Shown one piece after another: positions 23,777-31,253 of a stretch of DNA of 64,000 bases (positions are counted from its first letter, which is position 1; each line of letters starts with the position of its first letter). A program made the translations under genes and the position numbers. The stretch spans positions 3,348,001 through 3,412,000 of the forward strand of contig OW818681.1 of the NCBI GenBank assembly GCA_942493075.1, written 5' to 3'. A model generated the notes under the pieces. That model saw nothing but the letters and a program-made list of their open reading frames with translations, did not search any database and was not told the origin of the DNA. Source of the stretch: JBBQYD01 sp942493075. Lineage in GTDB: Bacteria; Verrucomicrobiota; Verrucomicrobiia; Limisphaerales; UBA8199.

Positions 23777-25642
23777 CTATGGATTAATCAGAGGACGCGT
23801 TCGGTAAAACCTTTGGGGGCTGTCTCCAGACGCCGAGTCCGTGATGTTCATCGAAGGCGACTGAAGCTGGTTCGTGCTAATGGGCGTCCAACCGGCGCCT
23901 AGAATATCGGCGGATTCCAGCACATAGGTCATGCCTGGCTGGCCGGAGATCCCGACCTGGACAGGAAACGGTTCGGTACCAACTCGGGAAATAGGACCTA
24001 CCATCGGGCGAAACACAGTGCCAACAGCGTGAACCGTGATCGTCTCAGTGTCCACACCGTTGCCGCTCACCGAGAACTGAGCTGTGGCATTTCCCTGAAC
24101 CTTGGGGTCATCCTGACATGTAACTAAAACTCGTTGCGGCACGGACCAATTCTCGGGAGTGAAGACCAATTGGTTGCCGGAAAGGACCTGCAATCGCGGG
24201 TCGCCGCTGCTACGTGCAACTTCTACCGTCACTGCCAGTTCGGGTGCCTTGGCCAACCGGATCATCAATGATCCAGTTCCGGTTTCTACCATTCTGAGAA
24301 TGTTAGGGGTGGCCACCAAACGCTGCACCGTATCGTTTGTCCATGCAACACGAGTTACAGCTCCTGAGTAAACCAGGTAGTAAAGCGCGCCATCCGGCCC
24401 GACGCTCGTATCGATTAGCTGGCCATTGCTTGTCAGAAAATAATCGACTGAAGTCACCTCGTTGGCGCCATTCAAAGCTGCACGCATGACCCGACCCGAG
24501 TTGAGATCACCATAGAAATAATTGCCGCGATAGGCCTCAGGTACGGCGGTGCTATTCCAAAAACAACCTCCGGTAACTGCACCACCTTGATCAAGTGTCC
24601 TGGCCGTGCCGCCTCCAGAACTGGCGTCCGGCCCCGTCTGAGATACGGTGAATGATGTGGCCGTCGGGACCGTTGCCACATAGAAGCTTCCATTGAAACT
24701 CGCGTCTACGGTGCCCGTGATTGTTATTTTCTCACCCTGCCGGAACCCGTGGAATCCTGTCGTCGTGAAAGTGACAACGTTTCCGGACCGAACCGCGCCG
24801 CCGCTGGGAGTCAGGTTTCGAGTGTCAGTCCCGTTGGTACGATACTTGATCTTGGGAGTTAAATAACCCGCCGGCTGGTTGTTCTCATAATCGTTCCAAC
24901 CCGCATGATCCCTCGCACGCACCAGGAATACCTGTTCATACGACGTGCCCACGCAGTTGACCCAGAGGTCGCCGGTGCTCGGCTGGAAATCGAATGTGAA
25001 CGGGTTTCGGAAGCCACGAGCCCAGATGTAATCGTTGTTTCCCCCCGGCCCATCCGCGAATGGATTGTCCCATGGCACGGAGCCATCCAGGTTGGCCCTG
25101 CTCACCTTGGAACCCAGCGAACTCAGATCGCTATCAACGCCGCGTCCGTTTCCATTGTCGCCCACGCCCCAGTAAAGCTTGCCATCAGCACCAATCCCCA
25201 CGGCACCCCCATTATGAATTCCACCGAGTGTTGGCAGGCCAGGAATGATCACCGTCCGATCCGTCCCGACATCCCCCACGGCCATAAGCCGGAGTATCTG
25301 TTGCTCCGAGTTTGAAACGGTGACGAACACATAAACATAGCCGTTACTAAGGAAATTCGGGTCGAAACACATTCCGATAAGCCCGCTTTCGCCCCCTGTT
25401 ACAATCGGGCTCATGACGGCGAATGGGGCTTCTCGAACGCTGCCATCCTTGATTATGATTATGGCTCCGTCTTTTAGGCTGATAAACAGTCGATTGCTCC
25501 CGTCTGGAGCCCATGCCATGCCAGTGACCTGCGCATCAACTGAAGCATACGAGGTTTCACTAAAATTCGTGTCAACCAGCGCGCCGGAAACTTCCCAACC
25601 TGCCAGAGCAATACAACAAGCTGCCAAGAATGGTTTCTTCAT
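23777..25642 (-). CDS. Exported PQQ-type glucose/sorbosone dehydrogenase-like protein with an inserted domain
   Basis: This 621-residue secreted protein starts with a signal peptide (MKKPFLAACCIALAG). It has the six-bladed propeller of the glucose/sorbosone dehydrogenase family: GMAWAPDGSNRLFISLKDG, GGESGLIGMCFDP, IHNGGAVGIGADGKLYWGVG and WARGFRNPFTFDF. These loops carry the PQQ and calcium ligands in soluble glucose dehydrogenase. About 80 residues (24585-24830) interrupt the propeller with an unrelated beta module (TITGTVDASFNGSFYVATVP, SGGGTA). A Calx-beta-like part and a C-terminal module ending RFYRTRPLINP follow. Catalysis is uncertain, because many relatives are non-enzymatic. Confidence 0.75.
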   Translation of the reverse strand: MKKPFLAACCIALAGWEVSGALVDTNFSETSYASVDAQVTGMAWAPDGSNRLFISLKDGAIIIIKDGSVREAPFAVMSPIVTGGESGLIGMCFDPNFLSNGYVYVFVTVSNSEQQILRLMAVGDVGTDRTVIIPGLPTLGGIHNGGAVGIGADGKLYWGVGDNGNGRGVDSDLSSLGSKVSRANLDGSVPWDNPFADGPGGNNDYIWARGFRNPFTFDFQPSTGDLWVNCVGTSYEQVFLVRARDHAGWNDYENNQPAGYLTPKIKYRTNGTDTRNLTPSGGAVRSGNVVTFTTTGFHGFRQGEKITITGTVDASFNGSFYVATVPTATSFTVSQTGPDASSGGGTARTLDQGGAVTGGCFWNSTAVPEAYRGNYFYGDLNSGRVMRAALNGANEVTSVDYFLTSNGQLIDTSVGPDGALYYLVYSGAVTRVAWTNDTVQRLVATPNILRMVETGTGSLMIRLAKAPELAVTVEVARSSGDPRLQVLSGNQLVFTPENWSVPQRVLVTCQDDPKVQGNATAQFSVSGNGVDTETITVHAVGTVFRPMVGPISRVGTEPFPVQVGISGQPGMTYVLESADILGAGWTPISTNQLQSPSMNITDSASGDSPQRFYRTRPLINP

Positions 25643-25752
25643 AGTCAAATACGAAGGTGCACCATACCACGCATCCGAAGTTTCCGACGGAAAAATGACA
25701 ACGGATCTTTTGACTCTCAAATCAGCTTAGCTATTACGAAAACGGCTTGGCT

Positions 25753-26862
25753 TCAACGTGTCGAACCGGCTCCGGAAGAACCACTCGTTGTCCCCCCTTG
25801 AATCCGCAAGTTACCCGGTGGTGCCAGAATCTGCTGCACCCGGGTTCCAGACCCTGTGATTGTGCCTTGGGGGGATCGCGCTGCTCCTGCCGCGCCCGTC
25901 AATTCAGGAACGTTGATTGAACCGAGAAGGTCAAGCGTTCGCTCCAAATCTGCTTGCAGCAAGAGAAGGGACCGCGCTGAGTCCAGTTGGACCTGGGCGT
26001 CAGCTTCACCAGCGTCCTGGGGGTAACCCGCGACACTCGTGGTGCCTGCCGAGCTCAGTGTTTCCCCTCGTTTGGCTTGACTGACGCCCGCCCCGGGCGC
26101 GGCAGCACCTGACCCCGTTCCAACTCCGCTCGCGACAGTTGCCGCCCCCGATGCAGCGCTTGGAGAACCACCAACCGGGGTGGAAACATTAGCCCCCAGG
26201 TTTCGCGAGAAGTCGCGACCGGCAACGGAGCCCAGGTTGGCTCCCGTCCCCGATCGAGGCGTTTCGGCATTTCCTAACGGAGCGCTAGCTGACGAGGCAC
26301 CTGCCCCCACGCCCGTATCAGTCGAGGCCCCACCAACTCCGGTTGTGCCTCCGGGCGACAGACTGCGGTTGTAGCTATCGAGGATTGCAAGCGTCTGCTG
26401 AATTTCTCCGCGAAGCGATGTCAGACGCTGCTGAACGTCGCCTGAGCTAACGTTCTGGGTGCCGAGGAAATTGGTTGCGGAATTCCGAACGGCATTCGTT
26501 CCCTGCCCTGCTGCTCCCATCGAGTTCGTGAAACCCGGAAGCCCCGAGGCAACGGGAGATCCGGGCAATCCTGGATTCACCGGAGAACCCGGCAACCCCT
26601 GTCTGGTCGTTCCTGATCCCACCGCCGTTCCTGACGTTCCGGACTGGGTTCCCGCCCCAGCGCCTGTTCCTGATTGATATTGGTTCTGAGGGCTCCCGAC
26701 TGTATTGACCGACGGATCGCCAGAACTGGGTGCGGGCCCAGCGCCACTTGACCCAGAAGTTCCACTAGTCGTGCCTCCACCGGCTCCTGTCCCGCCACCC
26801 GGGGTTTGGGCATAGCCCGCCATGCAACTGCACAAGGCGAGAGTCAAAAGCAGCATCTTCAT
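25753..26862 (-). CDS. Exported Gly/Ser/Thr-rich low-complexity protein
   Basis: This 369-residue protein has a signal peptide (MKMLLLTLALCSCMAGYAQ). The remaining sequence is mostly Gly, Ser, Thr, Ala and Pro, with short repeats such as GSPVNPGLPGSP. Two helical segments break it: one near residues 140-165 (DVQQRLTSLRGEIQQTLAIL) and one near 295-325 (AQVQLDSARSLLLLQADLER). These have matching hydrophobic heptads (each includes a DLLGS- or LDSY-like part) and could oligomerise. No enzyme motif is present. It may be a surface or matrix protein. The ATG at 26862 is chosen at the signal peptide. Confidence 0.6.
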   Translation of the reverse strand: MKMLLLTLALCSCMAGYAQTPGGGTGAGGGTTSGTSGSSGAGPAPSSGDPSVNTVGSPQNQYQSGTGAGAGTQSGTSGTAVGSGTTRQGLPGSPVNPGLPGSPVASGLPGFTNSMGAAGQGTNAVRNSATNFLGTQNVSSGDVQQRLTSLRGEIQQTLAILDSYNRSLSPGGTTGVGGASTDTGVGAGASSASAPLGNAETPRSGTGANLGSVAGRDFSRNLGANVSTPVGGSPSAASGAATVASGVGTGSGAAAPGAGVSQAKRGETLSSAGTTSVAGYPQDAGEADAQVQLDSARSLLLLQADLERTLDLLGSINVPELTGAAGAARSPQGTITGSGTRVQQILAPPGNLRIQGGTTSGSSGAGSTR

Positions 26863-27095
26863 TGTATTCCTGTTTCTCTGTGGGATTAACGCCAAGGACG
26901 GGCAGAACCCGGCCAACACCTTGAACTAACTCCCACAACCCGCTCATTGCCATGGGTAAAGGACCTCAAACGTGCGCTGATAAAGCGTGATGCGGAATCC
27001 GTAGTTCCAGCATTCGAAAGCGTCACACGTTTGCTTTTGACGCCTTCGCTCGCGATAGAAACTCCCGAAGAACAGGCGATGTGCGTGGCAATTCC

Positions 27096-27219
27096 GTACT
27101 GTTGGTAATCTCCAGCCTTACAATAGAAAAGTTCCTGGTGGTTCTGGTTTGCGCCTTTGCGGTGCAAACCAGAACCACCAGGAATAACACTAAATGGAGC
27201 GTCCAGTTACCAACAGTAC
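27096..27219. mobile_element. Hairpin element A of a dispersed miniature repeat family
   Basis: Terminal inverted repeats GTACTGTTGGTAA and TTACCAACAGTAC bound this 124-bp element. Inside is a perfect 21-bp inverted repeat (27132-27152 with 27164-27184, starting TTCCTGGTGGTTCTGG) around an 11-base loop. The same termini bound three elements at 45869-47359, but those have a different central hairpin. No ORF is present. The element lies in the 506-base gap between the Gly-rich gene and accD, which otherwise holds nothing I can name. It resembles a non-autonomous MITE or REP-like unit. Confidence 0.8.
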
Positions 27220-27368
27220 TGATTTCTGTTCGGTCAGTATGCTTGAGATCGGATGGCAGCCAGATGCCCTCTGAAAGCGACTAGCGTAGGTGCAGGAAAG
27301 AATTGGGAATGGCCATACTGTCAGCCAGGGCCAGAGGCCGATTCTCGGTTCCAGAGCTCCCGGAGGGT

Positions 27369-28295
27369 CTAATTACCCTTAAAATAGTCGAGATAGGTAA
27401 TGAGCCGCGCCTTCAGGTCTTTGCGAGACACAATGGCATCGATTAGCCCATGATCGAGGAGGAACTCGGCCTTTTGAAACCCAGGAGGAAGCTCTGCCTG
27501 AGTGGTATCCTTGATCACTCGGGGCCCAGCGAAGCCGATCGTTGCACATGGCTCAGCAATAATCAGGTCACCCACGCTGGCATAGCTTGCCATGACACCC
27601 GCGGTGGTCGGATCAGTTAAAACGCTGATATAAGGGAGTTTAGCTTGCGCATGATACGCCAGCGCGGCACAGGTCTTTGCCATTTGCATCAAGCTGAACA
27701 TGCCTTCATACATTCGAGCTCCGCCGCTGGTGGAGATTATGATGACTGGTAAGCCCTTCTCGGTGGATCGCTCGATCAGGCGGCACAGTTTCTCGCCTAC
27801 CACAGATCCCATTGAGCCGCCGAGGAAGTTGAAATCCATGACTCCCAGGCCGGTCCGGTGTTCGCCGATCCGGCAGATTCCCGTGATAACAGCATCCTTC
27901 AGCCCCGTGGATTGTTGGTAACTTTCGAGCTTGGAGGTGTAAGATGCTACCCCGGTGAAGGTTAAGATATCCTCACTGGTCATCTCAGCGTCCATTTCCT
28001 CGAAGGTGCAGGTCTCTACCAATGAGTGAATGCGCTCCCGGGCACCGATTCGGAAATGATGCTGGCAAATGCTGCAAACCTTCAGGTTCTCATCCAATTC
28101 CTTGTCGAAAACCATGGTGCTGCATTTCGGGCACTTCGTCCACAGCCCCTCAGGAATGTCCCGCTTGCGGGGTTTGGATGCGAGCCTTGGCTTTTTGACA
28201 AAGGTTGTAGAGCTGCTTGCACTTGGGGGAGGATTGAGCGCCGGCTCCGTTGACTCCAAACCAAGGCTCTTTTTGGTAAATGACGTGGTTGCCAT
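27369..28295 (-). CDS. accD: Acetyl-CoA carboxylase carboxyltransferase subunit beta
   Basis: This subunit, with AccA, transfers carboxyl from biotin to acetyl-CoA to make malonyl-CoA, the first step of fatty acid synthesis. The 308-residue protein has the AccD zinc ribbon (CPKC and CSIC, about residues 55-77), then the crotonase-like core with GLGVMDFNFLGGSMGSVVGE and ISTSGGARMYEGM, whose glycine-rich loops bind acyl-CoA. The first 45 residues are a Ser/Pro/Lys-rich extension. It follows comF on the same strand with a 101-base gap. The assignment is firm. Confidence 0.95.
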   Translation of the reverse strand: MATTSFTKKSLGLESTEPALNPPPSASSSTTFVKKPRLASKPRKRDIPEGLWTKCPKCSTMVFDKELDENLKVCSICQHHFRIGARERIHSLVETCTFEEMDAEMTSEDILTFTGVASYTSKLESYQQSTGLKDAVITGICRIGEHRTGLGVMDFNFLGGSMGSVVGEKLCRLIERSTEKGLPVIIISTSGGARMYEGMFSLMQMAKTCAALAYHAQAKLPYISVLTDPTTAGVMASYASVGDLIIAEPCATIGFAGPRVIKDTTQAELPPGFQKAEFLLDHGLIDAIVSRKDLKARLITYLDYFKGN

Positions 28296-28396
28296 GTCAG
28301 AAAGGGGAAATGGGCTTCACCGGACCGCACAGGCGGACCGGAGGCCAGTATCAGGTTGAACCGTCGTTTTAGCGACCCTTGTCACGCGGATAATAT

Positions 28397-29140
28397 TCAG
28401 ATTCCACGTGCAACTGTCCAGACGCAAACTTGTGCCGCTCCCGCCTCCACCAGGCGCCTCGCGCACGCATTTGTGGTCGATCCGGTGGTAAAAACATCAT
28501 CAATCAGCACAACGCGCAGGCCGGAAACGATAACCCCAGGACGCAGACCGAAGGCGCGCCGAACGTTCTTTTGACGTTCCTCCCGCGATAGACGGGTCTG
28601 CGTGGCGGTAGGTTCGACTCGCTTTAGCAAGTCCGTTCGCAAAGAGACTCCTAATGCCTCGGCGAGGGGAACAGCCAGCCGCTGGGCCTGATTGAACTGC
28701 CGCTCCCGATGTTTAACGTGGTGCAACGGGACCGGAACCACGCAATCCCATTCGCCCGGGACCAGTTCCATCAGGGCACGGGTTACCAGCAAGCCGGATA
28801 GAAACGGTTCGAACCACATGCGATGGTTGTACTTATAGCCATGGATCGCCTCCAACACCGTACCTTTGGCCAAGACCGCTGACCGGGCTCGGGAGAAATG
28901 CCACTCCAATCCCTGGCAATTACTGCACTCAAAGGTCTGTGTGATCTCCCCCGGGAACGGTAAACCGCACCGGTCACAGAACGGAGGCTCGATATACCGG
29001 ATATCCTCTCGACACGGGGAACAAATGTAACCTTCAGATGGTGCAGCCCTGGCCTTATTGCAGATCTGGCAAACCTCAGGATAAAGAAGAGCCAAACCTG
29101 CATTGAGCCATGGCTTCACCCAGGCATCAAATCGTGGCAT
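28397..29140 (-). CDS. comF: ComF-family phosphoribosyltransferase-like protein
   Basis: This 247-residue protein is of the ComF/GntX type, linked to DNA uptake in competent bacteria and of broader unknown role elsewhere. The N-terminal third contains zinc-binding pairs (CQIC, CSPC, CDRC, CSNC). The C-terminal half has the phosphoribosyltransferase PRPP loop in VVLIDDVFTTGSTTNAC near residue 215. The stretch LLKRVEPTATQTRLSREERQ is also typical of ComF. It is upstream of accD on the same strand. Presence of PilT-type ATPases in this window would fit a competence or twitching role, but that is only a context argument. Confidence 0.88.
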   Translation of the reverse strand: MPRFDAWVKPWLNAGLALLYPEVCQICNKARAAPSEGYICSPCREDIRYIEPPFCDRCGLPFPGEITQTFECSNCQGLEWHFSRARSAVLAKGTVLEAIHGYKYNHRMWFEPFLSGLLVTRALMELVPGEWDCVVPVPLHHVKHRERQFNQAQRLAVPLAEALGVSLRTDLLKRVEPTATQTRLSREERQKNVRRAFGLRPGVIVSGLRVVLIDDVFTTGSTTNACARRLVEAGAAQVCVWTVARGI

Positions 29141-29275
29141 GATGGTTAGCTTCCGGTTTTGAGTAGGAATGTCAAGAGGAAAGGCTAAAGTCTAAGGGCT
29201 AAAGGCTGAAGTGTTGATCTCCGAACCTTACCGGAGGTCTTCGCTGCGCTCCGACGCTCCGGCTTATAGCTATCC

Positions 29276-29343
29276 CGGAGTTATTCACCGAAGCGAGGAG
29301 ACCGTGTCGGTTTCTGTCCCCGCAGCTTCGGTGAATAACTCCG
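29276..29343. repeat. Perfect 19-bp inverted repeat hairpin upstream of the IS110 element
   Basis: CGGAGTTATTCACCGAAGC (29276-29294) pairs perfectly with 29325-29343 across a 30-base loop. A smaller CCGGAG/CTCCGG dyad stands just upstream at 29231-29262. It sits in the 298-base gap between the comF start and the IS110 left end. It could be an extragenic palindrome of the host genome or the target region of the insertion sequence. It contains no gene. Confidence 0.8.
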
Positions 29344-29438
29344 CGGCAACCATCCTTGTCATGAACGCGAATAGGATTTCCCATAGGGAAAACACGCATC
29401 ACCCGGCTACGAATTCTCCGGCTCGGCTCACGAGGCCT

Positions 29439-29536
29439 AAGAGTAGTCCTTCGAGCCGGGCGATGCGCTGGTCGCCTAACGAATACTCAGTGACAGACCG
29501 CCCTAGTGGCAGGTCTCACTATAAGCCCTTCGATGC
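29439..29536 (+). ncRNA. Candidate IS110 bridge RNA
   Basis: The segment between the left repeat and the transposase gene folds as two stem-loops. The first has outer stem GAGTA/TACTC (29441-29445 with 29484-29488), a large internal loop, and inner stem GGCGA/TCGCC with loop TGCGCTGG. The second has AGTG, AGACC and GCC pairing with GGC, GGTCT and CACT (29489-29520) around CTAGT. A run of six T follows at 29531. Paired stem-loops with internal loops are the known layout of IS110-group bridge RNAs, which guide target and donor choice. The function here is inferred from structure and place. Confidence 0.45.
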
Positions 29537-29580
29537 GGCCAGTCTGCGTGTTTTTTAAACCTATAAATGAACCAAGTGCT

Positions 29581-30873
29581 ATGAACGAACCAAATGATAT
29601 CACATCGGCTCCCGAGTTCGCGGCGTTTATCGGTATCGACTGGGCGGACCAAACACACGCCTTCTCCCTTCTGCCCTCCGGAGCGAAGCGTAAGGAAACC
29701 GGAGTCTTGGAGCAAAAACCCGAACTCATCGGCGCTTGGGTGGCTAAACTGCGCGAGCGCTTCGGGGGACACAACATTGCTGTGGCTGTTGAACAATCGC
29801 GCGGCGCGCTCATCCACGCCCTCCTGGACTACGATTTTCTGGTGATCTATCCGATCCACCCGACGACCGTCGCCAAGTTCCGGGAGGCCTTCAAGTTCAG
29901 CGGTGCCAAAAGCGATCCGCTCGATACCGACCAGATCCTGGAGATACTCGTCAAACATCTCGATCTGCTCAAACCCTTCAAACCGGATACTCAGGAGACC
30001 AGGCTGCTGAGCCGGCTCGTTGCAGACCGCCGCAACGCAGTGGATCATCGCACCGGTTTTATTCAGGGGCTTCAGGCTTCATTAAAGGAGTATTTCCCGC
30101 AGGCACTAGACATTCTCCAGCATAACGTCAGCTCGTGCCTGGCGGCTGATTTCCTCAAGAAGTGGCCGAACTTCCCAGCGTTTCAGCAGGCCAAGCCCAG
30201 CACGATAACGCGGTTCTTTTACGGGCATAATGTACGCAGCCCAAAAGCCATCAAGAAGGTGCTTGAGATCGCCAAGAAGTCTCAGGCCTTAACCACCGAT
30301 GCAGCAATCGTGACAAGTGGCACCGAGGTAAGCCGGATGTATTCGGATCTCATCCAAACGCTTAATGCGCGCATTGAAGAATACGAGCGAGCCATCGAGA
30401 AAGTCTTCCACAATCATCCGGAGTCCAAGTGGGTGGGCGGATTGCCCGGAGCTGGGGCAAGTCTGGCTCCACGGCTCCTGGTGGCCTTTGGGACGGATCG
30501 GTCGCGCTTTGAGACTGCTGAAAACATGCAGAGCTTCTGCGGCATAGCGCCTGTGACCCGGAGCAGTGGCAACTCAAGAGCCGTTTACATGCGCAGGGCT
30601 TGTCCGAAGTTCATGAAACAAACCTTCCATGAATTTGCTCGACTATCAGCAACCAGATCAGAGTGGGCGCGCAACTACGTCGAATACTACACAAAGAAAG
30701 GAAAGAAGTTCCACGCGATCATCCGAGCACTGGCCTTCAAGTGGATACGAATCCTATTCCAATGCTGGAAGACGCAGACGCCGTATGACGAGAAAAAGTA
30801 CATGGAAGTGCTCCGCAAACGCGGTTCACAATATGCAAAAGTCTTACCAGAAAAATCTCATGAAACCATTTGA
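29581..30873 (+). CDS. IS110-family transposase
   Basis: This 430-residue recombinase has an N-terminal RuvC-like domain with the DEDD residues seen as D20 (GIDWAD), E71 (AVEQSRG), D112 and D115 (KSDPLDTD). Their spacing matches known IS110 transposases. The C-terminal Tnp_20 domain shows WVGGLPGAGASLAPRLL and SFCGIAPVTRSSGNSRAV, where the catalytic Ser lies in characterised members. The frame is open from 29506, but the ATG at 29581 begins just before the RuvC domain and leaves the upstream structured RNA untranslated. No frameshift or truncation is seen, so the element may still be active. Confidence 0.93.
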   Translation: MNEPNDITSAPEFAAFIGIDWADQTHAFSLLPSGAKRKETGVLEQKPELIGAWVAKLRERFGGHNIAVAVEQSRGALIHALLDYDFLVIYPIHPTTVAKFREAFKFSGAKSDPLDTDQILEILVKHLDLLKPFKPDTQETRLLSRLVADRRNAVDHRTGFIQGLQASLKEYFPQALDILQHNVSSCLAADFLKKWPNFPAFQQAKPSTITRFFYGHNVRSPKAIKKVLEIAKKSQALTTDAAIVTSGTEVSRMYSDLIQTLNARIEEYERAIEKVFHNHPESKWVGGLPGAGASLAPRLLVAFGTDRSRFETAENMQSFCGIAPVTRSSGNSRAVYMRRACPKFMKQTFHEFARLSATRSEWARNYVEYYTKKGKKFHAIIRALAFKWIRILFQCWKTQTPYDEKKYMEVLRKRGSQYAKVLPEKSHETI

Positions 30874-30898
30874 CGGGACTGCTCAGGGGACTACTCTT

Positions 30899-31253
30899 TG
30901 GCAACCCTTCTGGTTGCGCTGAAGGTGGTTGTTTCGACTATCCGGCTTTCTCTGGTGCATTGTTGTCGTGCCGAAGATGTGCCTGGCAAAATCACAAGCT
31001 GCTGATCTCCCTCTTCGTTACCGTTCTTCCTGGTAGAAGAACTCCGGCCTCCGTTTTTCCTGGCGTCTTTGCGTCTTCGCGTGAAAATATTCTCTCCTTT
31101 GCCCTCTCCGCGAATTTCGAGCCTGCGCGTGACTTAGTCCGGGGAAAAGGGGGGCGGCGGGACGCCGCCCGTACTCGCAGTCGAGACGACTACGCTACAA
31201 GGGAGCCGCGCTTCCGTCTCTGCGTGAATCTGCGCAATCTGTGGATTTTGGCT
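30899..31253. other. Non-coding gap between IS110 and alaS with hairpins
   Basis: No ORF here looks real. It holds a 7-bp hairpin (31023-31042, GTTCTTC with GAAGAAC), a GC-rich hairpin described separately, and two stretches (around 31055-31090 and 31210-31245) that resemble the short TCTGCG/ATCTG repeats also seen at the edges of the GxxExxY array. These look like extragenic repeat debris. Confidence 0.55.
31145..31170 (-). terminator. Possible alaS terminator
   Basis: GGGCGGCG pairs with CGCCGCCC across GGA. Read on the minus strand, the stem is followed by CCCCTTTTCCCC. It lies about 85 bases after the alaS stop. The T-run is short, so confidence is modest. Confidence 0.45.

Larger units (their letters stand above)
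29439..30898 (+). mobile_element. IS110-family insertion sequence
   Basis: The element comprises one transposase gene with an AAGAGTAGTCC repeat at 29439-29449 and its exact inverse GGACTACTCTT at 30888-30898. Partial matches on both sides extend it to 17 of about 19 positions. The repeats stand 132 bases before and 14 bases after the gene. IS110 elements normally lack true terminal repeats, but the IS1111 branch has subterminal ones of this size. The exact ends are not determined and probably lie within about 10 bases outside the repeats. Its upstream non-coding segment is highly structured. No target duplication was seen, as expected for the family. Confidence 0.75.

Noticed and set aside
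26055..26813. Alternative frames in the Gly-rich gene with 64-78 codon ORFs on both strands
   Set aside because: GC-rich repetitive coding sequence keeps all frames open. Only the frame with the signal peptide is supported.
27880..27925. TTGTTGGTAA inside accD, similar to the hairpin-element end
   Set aside because: Only part of the end matches, it has no partner repeat and it codes for a conserved part of AccD, so it is chance.
27369..31253. Search for a CRISPR array or direct-repeat spacer pattern among the hairpins
   Set aside because: The repeats are inverted, singly placed and of unequal spacing, and no cas gene is present.
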